Source of the DNA: Limonium bicolor
Taxonomy: Eukaryota; Streptophyta; Magnoliopsida; Caryophyllales; Plumbaginaceae
NCBI GenBank assembly: GCA_023374045.1
Contig: CM041780.1
Location: 95,637,005-95,701,004, forward strand
Direction: 5' to 3'
Length of the DNA stretch: 64,000 nt
Both the position numbers and the translations under genes were made by a program. This document shows positions 44,204-55,158 of this stretch, piece by piece (the first letter of the stretch is position 1; the number at the start of each line of letters is the position of its first letter). The notes beneath the pieces were generated by a model, which did no database searches, was not told the origin of the DNA, and saw nothing but the letters and a program-made list of their open reading frames with translations.

Positions 44204-47200
44204 TGTAACACCCCTTGTAAATTATGTGCCTAATACAATATTAACTAACGCAAGCGTAGCAGAAATAAAAGACGTCACAACAGAAAATTAAATTAAACGT
44301 TTAACTGGGTGTTACTCGCCATTACCCGCCCATGTGGGTAATGCAGTGACTATCCTACAATCAATCCATAATACGACATAACCACTATGATGACAGGAAT
44401 ACAAATTTATCCAGCAAGTACAAAACTTAATTCCAAAACCGACAAGTGAGCAATCTACTTAACCATGCCAAAAGTCCAAAAACGGATTTCTAAATGCTAA
44501 GGTATAGTCGAGAAGTGTCATGCTAACTAATCCCCGAAATTTTCCCGCTCTCGCATACGGTCTTCAAATAGCTACAAACCTGGAATGTAGTGCCATAAAG
44601 GCTCAGCCAACTGCTGGTATGCTAAATGTGATCCTAGACCTGTTTAGGCCACTTAGGTCGTTTTAGCCATCTTGATTAACATGGGGTTCGTTACATGCTG
44701 TTCCGGTTACATGCTTATAACAGGACTGTAAATGCAGAATTTAAACATACAACAGGCACTTCAATAATCACACAACAAGGCAAGCTATTAAGACAATCAT
44801 AATCGAATAGTGAGCAGGGTCAATAGTTAGTTGAGGTCCAGTTAGTCTCACTTGATCATTTCCACCATATGAAGCCCCGCTTCCAACCATCTCACATAGT
44901 CATATGGGTGTCATGCTAAGGACAATTCCCCGTTTACCTCACACATTAATAATTTGGACAGTAGTCTGGTGCCATCTACAGTGGTAGATGGACTCACTTA
45001 TCTACAGTGGTAGATGTCCATTAGGTTGTAGCCTTTGGTGCCAACGGTAGCACACTCCGACTAACGATCGTATCCGGCTCGTTACATAAACAAGAGTAGA
45101 CCCTAAAAGGGTGTTAGAACTCTAGTGATCACTATGTGCAACCTGCTGGGACGTATGCAGACCAGGATTTAGGAACATTGTTTCATTAATTAATTTATTA
45201 TCACACTCTCATAAGTTAGCGTATTTTAATTAGTCTCCTAGAGATTCAATCTCGTTATTGGAGAAAACACATTTTTATTGGATGCCCTATTGGGTCTTAC
45301 ACACAACCTAGAAGTATGTTATGTGATGTTCGAAGGTCAAGTCATCACTCTAGAGACTGTTAATACCGGGTCTCTAAACTAAGTTCCTCACTTAGCGTGT
45401 TAGGAGTTGTTTACTCTCACAAGATAGTATCCAGAGTCTCTCCGAAAGTTCATACACAATTAGGGTGATAATCAGTATCACATGTCCGAACGACGTACGC
45501 GCACAATTAATAAACGCTTTGACGGTCGGGAAATAAACGCATATAAAATAAGCATACATGTTTATCTAACATGCAAGCACACAATTATGTCCGGAACTCA
45601 AGGAAACCCTTAGGGCTTTCAAACCACACATTCACATACCATTCACCGACAATAACACTAAGTGGTGAGTCACGCCTGTCCACTAGTGCTCCCGAACTCG
45701 TATCTAGCAGCCCGTACCTCTGTAATATATTGTTCTAACATTAGCGTCTATTTCACGAGACTGCTTAACTATTATAGGTAGGTTCTAATCTTCATCCCGT
45801 AGTTAACCCCTTAGTCGGTTGTTTGTTTAACTCGGGTTTGTTATTAATTCTCGGGATTACAGTTTCATGACAATTTACAGTTTATGTATAGGTAGTATTC
45901 AATACTGTAATAATATCTAGTACGTAGGACTTATTCTCCTAATACTCTTGTATGGTTATTTGTTTTACATGTTTACGTACACACACTTACATGTGTGCAT
46001 GTCTAATCATATACACTTATTTATGCATACATAGAATATGGTTTATTACCGTGACTCATTAAGCCAAGTTATGCCTTCACTTACAGTAGTATAATATCTT
46101 GTGTGTGTTGGTTAATTAATTTACTTGGCTAAGTTGTGTTGGTTGGTCAACGTAGTTTGACTTGGTCAACGTTTCAAGTCAATATTTCATAATAGTCGAT
46201 ATTTATTTATCGCTTTATACCACATACCTTGTATTATAAATTTATAATATAAGAATTATAAGGTTTCCCACAATGAATTCGATTCTTTATTCTTTGTTGG
46301 ACATACTCGTTTTTAATTGTGTTATTTACTTACAACCTTTTACCAAGGATTCACCTTAATGTTGTACAAGGTATTTTATACATTGTCATAGCCCTTATTT
46401 TATAAGGTTTCTAACCATGTGTTATACTCCCCAACTTTCTAATTTAATTCCATCATTTTTATGTGATTGTTTTAAAGGTATATGTATACCATAATAATTC
46501 CTTTATAATATACTCTCTTATACTATAGTATATAGTACTTTATATCATTTTAAACCTTGTATTATATTGTTCATTGTTTCTGAAAATTCCAAACCAACCT
46601 TATACTTTTGACATTTTAATATTCCTCCCCTTCATTTTTTATTATTTACAAAACCACCACAACTATTATTTGTTGTTACTTTTCCTTTCATTATTCAATC
46701 TATAACCTAAGATTCCAAAACATTATAATATACAAACATATATACATATAGGTATGTTTAATTCAAACAGTAGCCCCCTCTTTTCCAGTTTTATACTTTT
46801 ACCCACAGCTTTCTCTTTATTACATATTACTCCTATTTATTATGTAAACTTACAATTTAATACCTAAAACTTTATATTATACATATTAACTTATTTAATT
46901 CCAAAAATTCCCAAAATAATTTTGAAAGTTTCCGAACAGAACCTAGGCTGTTCCAATATATTTTCTACCCCTAAGTTTTGGTTATTTACATAGTAACCCC
47001 ATAAGTTTTATAAATGTTATATTTTAATACTTAAACTATATATTATAACCCTTAGTTTATTAAATTACCAAAATCAACCTAAAATTCACCAAAATTGTGT
47101 ACAGACCCCTACTGGTCATATTAACCTCATTCCAGCCCTTAACTTTCGAAAATTACATAAACACCCCAAATAGTTTAATAATTTTCATTTTTAACTTAAT

Positions 47201-49770
47201 ACTTGATTTATGTTACCAAATCAATTACTTATTTTCTTCCAACTTGGTCAAACACCATATATGGTCAAGGTTGACCCTCCAAACACTCCTTTGACCACCA
47301 TTTATCAGTAATTACAAAAATACCCCTATTATCTCTCTAGTTTTACATTTAAGTGTTTAAACTTTATAAAAATTACATTTTATGTTTTTAAAATTCCTAA
47401 ACAACCCCCATTCAGTTTTAATTAATATTTAGCACCCTAAACTTTGTTTATTTACGGTTTTACCCACTTGGCAAGTCTTATTCATTTTAACATTTATAAA
47501 GTTAATAAACCATAATATAACTTTATATTTTATTTATGTTACACCTAAATTCATCATTATTCATCCAAAATGTTCCTTGGTGAATATGTTCACTAAAACT
47601 ACATCTTTGCACCAGAAACTTAAATAATACATTTAATCACCTAAAAATTTAATAAATAAATATTTAAAGCCTTTAATAACTATAATAAAAATGGCCTAAA
47701 CACATGGCCTTAAACATAACATAAACATAGTCCTAAAATGACATTAAAATGCCCACAAACTATATATTATACACAACATGTTTCAGATTTTTCCCTTAAC
47801 ACTTAAAATTCATTTTTCTTCCACTTTTAACTTATACACTTGACTTTAATAAGTCATTAGCACCTAGATTCACCTATCAAACATATAACCATTATTTTCT
47901 ACATATTTACAAGGTTTAAACAGCACTTATACCATTACACATTCTTGGCTATAATATATACTACAAGGTAATAGTCTTTTAAGTCTTAAAAGTGGTTTTA
48001 AGTGTTCTTACCTTGTATTAAATCAACCAAGGCATCCACACAGCCCCTATATGCTCTCGGCACTGTACATATACTGACCTTAGGTTAGATTTTATTACAT
48101 GATATTTTGCTTAACCATGAACAAGCTTTTAAGGCTTAATTAAGGAGTTTACCTCTTTGAACTTTGTTTTTCCTCTTGGAAATTTGCCTAGCACTTCATG
48201 GGAAGCACAAGGACCATTCGGCCATATATCTAACCATGAACAAAAGTTTAGTTAGTGATTTTTCCTAAATGACAAGTTTAAGGAGTTTTTAAGCAAGGTT
48301 TAAGAGAGATTTTACCTTGCAGTTTTGGAAGAGGTTATATATGGTTCTCGGCCACCTAATACAGTAGTAAGGAGTTTAGTTTCTTTAGGAAAAAGTATGG
48401 AAGAGATTAAGGCTTGAAAATCCATGGAAATCCATGATTTTACCTTGATTTGGAGCCCTTTTTAGATGGGTTTTGGAGCAGCTCTTTGGCTAAATGAAGA
48501 GGGATGGAAACACCCTTCAAATGGGTGTAAAAAGGTGTATAAAAATAGGTAAGTGACAGGTCATTCTCGGACTCAACATTTAAGAGAGGTAAAAAGGTGT
48601 TTTAAGGCATTTTTTCTTACCTTAAGGTTCTTAAGAGGTTCCCCTAGCCCTTGGGTTGGTCTTGTACGTGACTTGGATCCTCAAAGGGTGTGTCCTTAGA
48701 TACAATAGTAAGGATTAAATTCGGCCATATACCCAAATAGAAGAAGGAAGATGTCTTAGAGCACATTTTTCTTACCTTTACTTACCAATCTGATTATCTT
48801 GAGTTTAAACCCTTAAATGGCCCATACTCTCTTATAAAATCAGTTAGAATGAAAGAGGAAGAGTGGGTGGTGATTTTGGTGCAAGAAAATTGAATTTTGG
48901 AGGTGAAATGAGCCTTAAAACTCCATTAGAGCTTAAGGTGTGTTAATGGAGGTTGAAGATGGTAAAGGAGGAGGATGAGCTCAGTTTAGAGAGGGAGAAG
49001 AGACTGAGAGTATGGGCAAGGAGGATGGGGACGGCTGACTTGGGTATTAGTATAGGAAAAAGCTTCCTTAGGTAATTTTGGTGTGTAAGAGATATTTGTC
49101 TCTTTTGTTGCTTTCTTATTAATTCCTTTGTCTTCTAATGTCATGGTCTGATTTTTATGTCTCCTTGGCAGTATATACAGCCAAGACAATCAGGATTTGT
49201 TGGGGGGATTCATCTTGTGTGAGAGAGATGAGAGGAAGAGTGTGAGAAAGGTGTTTTTGCTTTTTTTCCTCTTTGGGAATGCCTTGTCATCCTTTGTCCT
49301 TTGTCCCATGCAGCTCTTTTCTGATTTTTCCAAGCCTTGCATCCAGCCACATAATGTAGGGGGGGGGGGCTATTTATAATGCTAGCTTAATATTACAACC
49401 TTATGTTTGTACATTTGTGACTTAGTTTATGTGTTATGTGTTAACATGTGTTATAATTGTATTAAGGTGTGTATATAGGTGGTTGGTGTGTTTAATATTT
49501 TTTTGACTATATAAAATGATTTATATATATATTAATGAGTGATATTTATGATATTTAGTACATGCACTAATGTGTTACATGTAGTATTAACTTTAGGAGT
49601 TGGTTTCTTCTTTATAATGTTCTCTCTTTGACTAGAGATTTAATGTATAGTTTGGTGTCCATCTTGGACTATATGTTTATATACTAATGTTGATAATGAG
49701 TATTACTCATTAGATGGATATTTGATTTAATTCATTATTAATTAAGGTAATTAATGTTTGGGGTATTTCA
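44204..49770 (-). repeat. Element D 3' LTR (left copy, 5567 bp)
   Basis: It runs from TGTAACACCCC (44204) to GGGGTATTTCA (49770) and is followed by a minus-strand polypurine tract. The preceding five bases are CTCTA (44199-44203); the matching duplication lies outside the window. Its first kilobase is related to the element B LTR. Two hairpins at 44973-45015 use the stem ATCTAC/GTAGAT. It contains an AT-rich middle (46200-48000) and a G11-type run near 49360. Frames at 48986-49379 are short LTR frames, not genes. Confidence 0.85.
44973..45015. repeat. Two hairpins in element D LTR
   Basis: CATCTACAGTGGTAGATG (44973-44990) and ATCTACAGTGGTAGAT (45000-45015) are adjacent perfect inverted repeats with an AGTG loop. 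Confidence 0.8.
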
Positions 49771-50449
49771 ATCTACCCCCTTAAAAGACTTCGTCCCGAA
49801 GTCATCTAAATCGAATAGATCACGCAACTACTCAAGGTAGCCTCAACAATATCTATCAATCCGGCCTATCAGTTCTAAGGTCTCGGCACTTCCGCAAAGT
49901 GTAGTCAATTCTATACATCCACGAATCGTTCTAATAAACGCATATATATATATATATAATGTCAGTCACGGAGAACATAAGTGCATAATCATCCAAGTGC
50001 TTATAGCTCATACATACCATAACACATCACACATCACAAGTGCTTGAAGCACATACACCTCACAAAACAACACAAACACGAGTGTTTGAAGCACATACAT
50101 GTCACAAAACAACACAAACAACTAAATACGCCAAGAGGCTCTACCACCTTAAAAAGGGTTACGTCTTGTGACCCCTAAAGTATCAGACAGCCGCTATGAG
50201 AAGAGCGCTGGATACTTTTCTCACATGGAGTCCTCTAACTCCCATGTCGCCTCCTCGATCTCATGGTTCGACCACAGAACCTTGACCATCTTAATAGTCT
50301 TGTTCCTGGTCTCCCTAGTCTTGGAGTCTAAGATACAAATCGGAATCTCCTCATATTTAAGTGTAGGGTCTAACTCGAGTCTCTCGGGCTCCAAAACATG
50401 TGAGGGGTGAGGCACGTATTGCTTCAGCTGAGATACGTGAAAAACATCA
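49771..50449 (-). pseudogene. Element D 3' internal region with chromodomain
   Basis: From the LTR inwards there is a terminal polypurine tract (49771-49785), an untranslated stretch without a gene, a second purine tract (50139-50160), and on the minus strand the integrase end. The last reads DVFHVSQLKQYVPHPSHVLE and a chromodomain at 50221-50400 with PICILDSKTRETRNK, MVKVLWSNHEIEEATWELED. A TGA after EDSM precedes EKYPALFS and the natural stop; TGA may be a changed CGA. The remainder of pol and gag was displaced beyond the window by the LARD insertion at 50450. Confidence 0.85.
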
Positions 50450-52546
50450 TGAAATACCCCAAACCTTGGTATGTTGTGTAAATGTTAAACTATGGTATTA
50501 AAAGGCTAAAAAGTGCCTTAGAAACATCAATGAACCATTTAAACCATGGTAAAACAAAATAAAACACTAAGACACGGTTTGAGCAAAAACATGCTCTAAG
50601 CTTGAGTGGACTTGGTTGGAACCCAAGGAGCCTACCAAGACTTGATAATATTTAATTATGATTTTATAAGGCTAATTATGTCCTTAGGAAACCTTGGTAG
50701 ACAATAAAACCAAACAAAACATAAATAAATACCTTAAAGTTAATATGGGCTAAAATGTGCTCTAAGCTTGGGATAAATTAGTAAAAGACCTAATGGTCAT
50801 ACCTATACCTTATAAATATGTTAATGAACATATTAAATCAATTACCAAAGAAAACCAAGCTTGAAAACAAGTTAAAACACAAAAAGTGCTTTAAGGAGTC
50901 TTAAAGCACGTTTTTGAAAAATTGTCTTGTAAATGAGTTTTGAATGGCTAAATGTCCATCATTACTCTTTAATTAACATGTGTATATAGTATCACATTTG
51001 GAAGTCTATATCAATGGGAAATCAAAAATTTCACAACAATGTGCCTTGTTTTCATGAATAGTAACTTTTATAAGCTAGTTTGTAACATATATTGTTATAA
51101 GTAATTAAATTGGTCAACAAAGACTATTATACCCTTCTAACTATATGGGGGCCGGTTTTTCAAGGTGTGAGTCACCAATATGCAAAAGAAATCAAATAAG
51201 TAAAGTAAAGCTTATAAAGTAAAGTACTATTCTACTTTACTACTTAATATCTTCTAAAAGTAGAACTTATCTTCATTTCTCCCTTCCTCCTTCATTTCAC
51301 ACGCCTCTAAGCTCTCTTCTACCTCTCTTCTTTCTGTTCTCACGGTGATGCTACAGCAACAGCACCAAATGCCATCTTCCATTGCCAATATTTCCTAGCT
51401 CACTTAACCAAATCAAAAAAAACACCACCATTCTCTTTGTCTCATCAAGCTCTTCAATTCTATCCTTCCAAAATTCCAAGAGCTCCATTTCGGTGCCAAG
51501 AGGAATCTCCATGGGAGGAGCTTGAGCTCACCTTTTCACATATTATTGTTCTCCTTTGCTCCAAGGTAAGGAAACTCAAAGAAAAATGACATTTCCTTCA
51601 TGTTGGTGTGATGTCCGAAAATCACCATTAATGGTGCTCATTTTGTTGCTTTGTTCTAGCTCCATTTGAATCTTTCAAGGACTAGGTGGAGTCCTCTCTT
51701 CATAGATATTCAAACTCTCTTCAAAGATCAAGGTAAAACAACTACATTAATGTTTTTGAAACAACGTAAACCTAGGGTTTACAATGAGTTTAAGCTTGAA
51801 GCTTGTATACTCATTCCATTGCTTGTATATTGTTTAGTAGTTGACAAGGAATCAAATACCTTACCGGTTTTATAAGGAAACAAGAAAGAAGTTTGTGTGG
51901 AAAAAAGGTAAATATACTAACCTAATGTGGTATAATGCCTTAGGAGAAGTGAGCTTATATTGCTTGTTAAAATGATCTAAGGAGCCAATGGTGAATGACT
52001 TAGTAAAGTGTTCTCAAGGAGACTAGTAAAAGAACATATGTATTGTTGGGTGTATTTGCAGGTCAAAGGCATTATTTATGTGGGAAATTCAGTGTTTATG
52101 GTTATTGCAATTTAAGGGCCTAAGAGCCATGTTATTTAAGGGCCTAAGTGCCAAGCAATTTAAATTGTGCACTATATTGTGATGTAGTGTAAATTTGGTG
52201 AAGTCTTGAGTATAAAATGTGTTTGATGGATTTTAGGTGTTCTTGAATGAAATAAGGTAAAAACCTAAGTGTTTGGATGTGAGAATATACAAGAGAAGTT
52301 ATGGCAAAATTTGGAAAATGTATAAGGAGTTCAAAGTGTTTTAAATGAGTTTTGGTGAACTAGGAAGTGTTAAGAGATTTATAAGAAAAATGAGTGACAA
52401 ATTGGACAATGTTTAAAGGTGAATCAAAGTGATATTTTGGGTATTAGAATATGCCTAAGTTCATGTATGAAGTTTGGGTAATCTGTGGATGAAGAGAATA
52501 GATGAAACAAGACTTGAAATTGTCAAATTTGGGATTCTGTTACAGA

Positions 52547-52729
52547 GGTCCGGGACTTAGGTATTGGGAGATGTCCCGGACCATACATGAAAAACAGGCC
52601 GAGAGTTGGAAAACTGTCTTGGTCCGGGACTTGGGGTGAGTACAAGGTCCCGGACCACCCTATTAAAAATAGCCGAGGATCTCTGTAAGTATTGGTCCGG
52701 GACTTAAGGTAAGGACCAAGTCCCGGACC
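52547..52729. repeat. LARD array 1: three hairpin units, core GGTCCGGGACTT
   Basis: Units at 52547-52582, 52621-52656 and 52694-52729, each 36 bp, have perfect 10-bp stems GGTCCGGGAC/GTCCCGGACC and about 73-bp spacing. Linkers repeat AACAGGCCGAGAG and similar words. Confidence 0.9.
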
Positions 52730-52912
52730 ACTCTAAAAATGTTGTTTAAGGTATGAAAATGGTAAGAAGGGAGTAAGTGTTTAAGGAGTTATAAAATGAG
52801 TTTATTGGATGTTATATGAGGGATTAAAGGTGCCAAATGATGTTAGAACATATTAGGATATTTGAGGTGAAGTTTGGAGTTAAATGGGCAATGGGAAATA
52901 AAGGTCTGGGGC

Positions 52913-53172
52913 AGACCGACCTTGCGACCGAACTTGCCAAGGTCGGTCAAGCCCAGTTTACCCTGCGAGAATTAGTTTCTGGAATGGACCGACCTTGGAG
53001 ACCGGACTTGCAAGGTCGGTCGGGCTTGTATTTTCTGTACGGATTAAGTTTCTGGAATCGACCGAACATGCGACCGAACTTACAAGGTCGGTCGGAGTAG
53101 AAAATTTTGACGGTAATGTGTTCTGGAATGGACCGACCTTGTGCAAGGTCGGTCGGTAAGGTCGGTCGGACC
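52913..53172. repeat. LARD array 2: four hairpin units, core GACCGACCTTG
   Basis: Four units are built from GACCGACCTTG pairing with CAAGGTCGGTC, most with a central GACCGRACTTG half-site, and three are preceded by the linker TTCTGGAATGGACC (one has ATCG). The fourth is compact and followed by a further AAGGTCGGTC. Linker and three-part layout match the element T array although the stems differ. Confidence 0.88.
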
Positions 53173-55130
53173 AAAAATGTTGTTTATGGTTATAAAATGA
53201 TATGTAATGATGGGGATTGATAGGTAATAATGTTATAAAGTTGTTAAGGACATGTTAGGTGAGTTTTAATGACAATTAAGTGGGTGAAAAGTTGTATTAA
53301 AATGTGAGAGTAAAACAAGTTAAAAATGTCAAGTTATTTAACTAAGTTAACGGGAAAGTTATAAGCATTAGACTTAAAACAATTATGTTACCCCGATGAT
53401 AATAAAAATACATGTAATGTTATCAGTTGTTCGAGAATTGCTCGAGGAACATAAGTGGACATGATAAAGTGGACTCCGGTGACAGGTATGGTTTTCTTGC
53501 AACCTGTGTCCTACCGGATTACACCGGCTTGTATGCCAATGTGTTTTTCTGAGTGTTTGCCACCTTGTAAGATTAAAACATGTAATGATTTATAGTAATT
53601 TATTTATGTGGCGCATCTGGTCTCGATACCGTTTAACCTCAAATAAGTGTTGAACCTTAGCTAACTAGAACTAGGAACACGTGAGAGATCGGTATTCGGA
53701 GTTAACGACCCAAACCTTGGGAACGTTCTAACCACGGCTATGTGTGAGTTAGTTGGATATTATTGTTGTATGCAAGTGTGTGAACCTCCCTTGTGTGCTT
53801 AACTCGGTTATGATACCGTATGGTGTGTGGATGTGGTAGGCTCCATAATGGATCTCTAACTACTTATTTATAAGTATATATGTACTAAGGGGGGTGAGGA
53901 GTCCGGTTGTTCCGGCCACGCGTGTGAGGACGGGAGTCGATGTCACATCCGGTTCGGCTCTCTTGGTGTATGTATAGGTTGTATTCCAATTTGGTTTCGA
54001 CCTTCCCTTAGCTTATCCAAAGCTAGTTTACTGTTTCACGTCGGGCCACAGGGGCATACAAATGTTATTTCAGTGTGCTTGGGATTACTATATCCGACAC
54101 ACCTTGGGTTTAAGTTAACCGTTCGATATAACTGGACGGTAACGAGGTTGTTAACGAGCTTAGCATGAGATTGGCAATAATCTCTAGGCTCACTATGTAT
54201 ACTAACTATGGTGGAAGGTTCCTTGTGTGAACCGATCTTATGGTGTTTTGTGTTGTTATTGTGCTAGGCAATTTCTCTTGCTATGCTATGATATGTATAC
54301 GTTAGATGTTTAAAATGAATGCGATGTTATCATGTGTACGTCGAAACGAGAAAAATGTTGTTATGATTTGTTATGTGAGGAATGTGATATGTTGTAAGAT
54401 ATGGAGTGTGTGGATCATGGAAATGAAGCCCAGTTTGTGACAAAGAGGCGTTTAAGGATAACCCGATTTAAGGGTAAGTGTCGTCTATTAAGGAAGTAGC
54501 TCCATTAGAGGAGGAACACTCTAGGGATAATGAATACCATGAGTGACTTATCAAGTAAGGATATATTATCCGTTTGTTGAGCCCGTTGAGGCGAAATGAT
54601 TATGTGTTGTGTGTTTACAGTTGCATGCATGATTTAAAAATAATCAATCGCATGCTAAGACGACAATTAGTTGTGCGTGGCCCGGTAGCATGTGGGCTGC
54701 GGGATTACCATACCAGCAAAGGTGCTGAGCCCCTTGGGGGCCACCCTTTCTCTTCTTTTCCTGTTTCAGGTGCAGAGAGCTGGAAGCCGTTCGAGAGTAG
54801 GACGGGTAGTCGTTGTACATGGGTAATCATCTAAGTGTATATATACAGTAGGCGTAGTAAGACCGAAACTGTTATCGGCATCAGTTTGTGAATACTCGGT
54901 ACAGTTGAAAGGTGTATGTTGTTGTTGTTGTTAATGGAAAGGGATAGTAATGTGTAGTCGCTCAGGAATTTAGCCCATCAGACCGGTACAATGTATATGT
55001 ATTAGCCTTGTTAGCCACGTGGGTGGTTAACGGCGTGTAACACCAAGAAGTTAAGTATGCGTTGAAGTTTGTTTTCCGCTGCAGTTTGTTGTTAAGTGTG
55101 TATGTTGTTTGGATGGGGTGTTACAAAAAG

Positions 55131-55158
55131 TGGTATCAGAGCGAAGTATCGCTCTGAT
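55131..55158 (+). other. LARD primer-binding site in a hairpin
   Basis: TGGTATCAGAGC (55131-55142) matches tRNA-iMet. ATCAGAGC (55135-55142) pairs with GCTCTGAT (55151-55158) over an 8-nt loop, the same geometry as in elements T and B. Confidence 0.9.

Larger units (their letters stand above)
50450..55125 (+). repeat. LARD 5' LTR (4676 bp)
   Basis: It runs from TGAAATACCCC to GGGGTGTTACA. In order it holds an AT-rich start, a region at 51660-51880 that is duplicated exactly at 61276-61485, inverted-repeat arrays at 52547-52729 and 52913-53172, the conserved ACACCGGCTTG segment near 53521, the GAGCCCCTTGGGGGCC palindrome near 54727, and GTTAGCCACGTGGGTGGTTAAC near 55010. Frames at 51666, 52837 and 54574 are carried by LTR repeats and are not called as genes. 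Confidence 0.9.

Noticed and set aside
43939..44211. A 90-codon minus frame overlapping a 75-codon plus frame
   Set aside because: Mutually antisense short frames without known motifs next to an LTR boundary.
51666..51875. Short frame repeated at 61276-61485 (start MNLSRTRWSPL)
   Set aside because: The copies are identical because both lie in LTRs of the same young element, and their C-terminal ends differ; no domain.
55131..55142. tRNA-Met gene fragments at the several TGGTATCAGAGC sites
   Set aside because: Only the complement of the tRNA 3' end is present, next to an LTR, so these are primer-binding sites.
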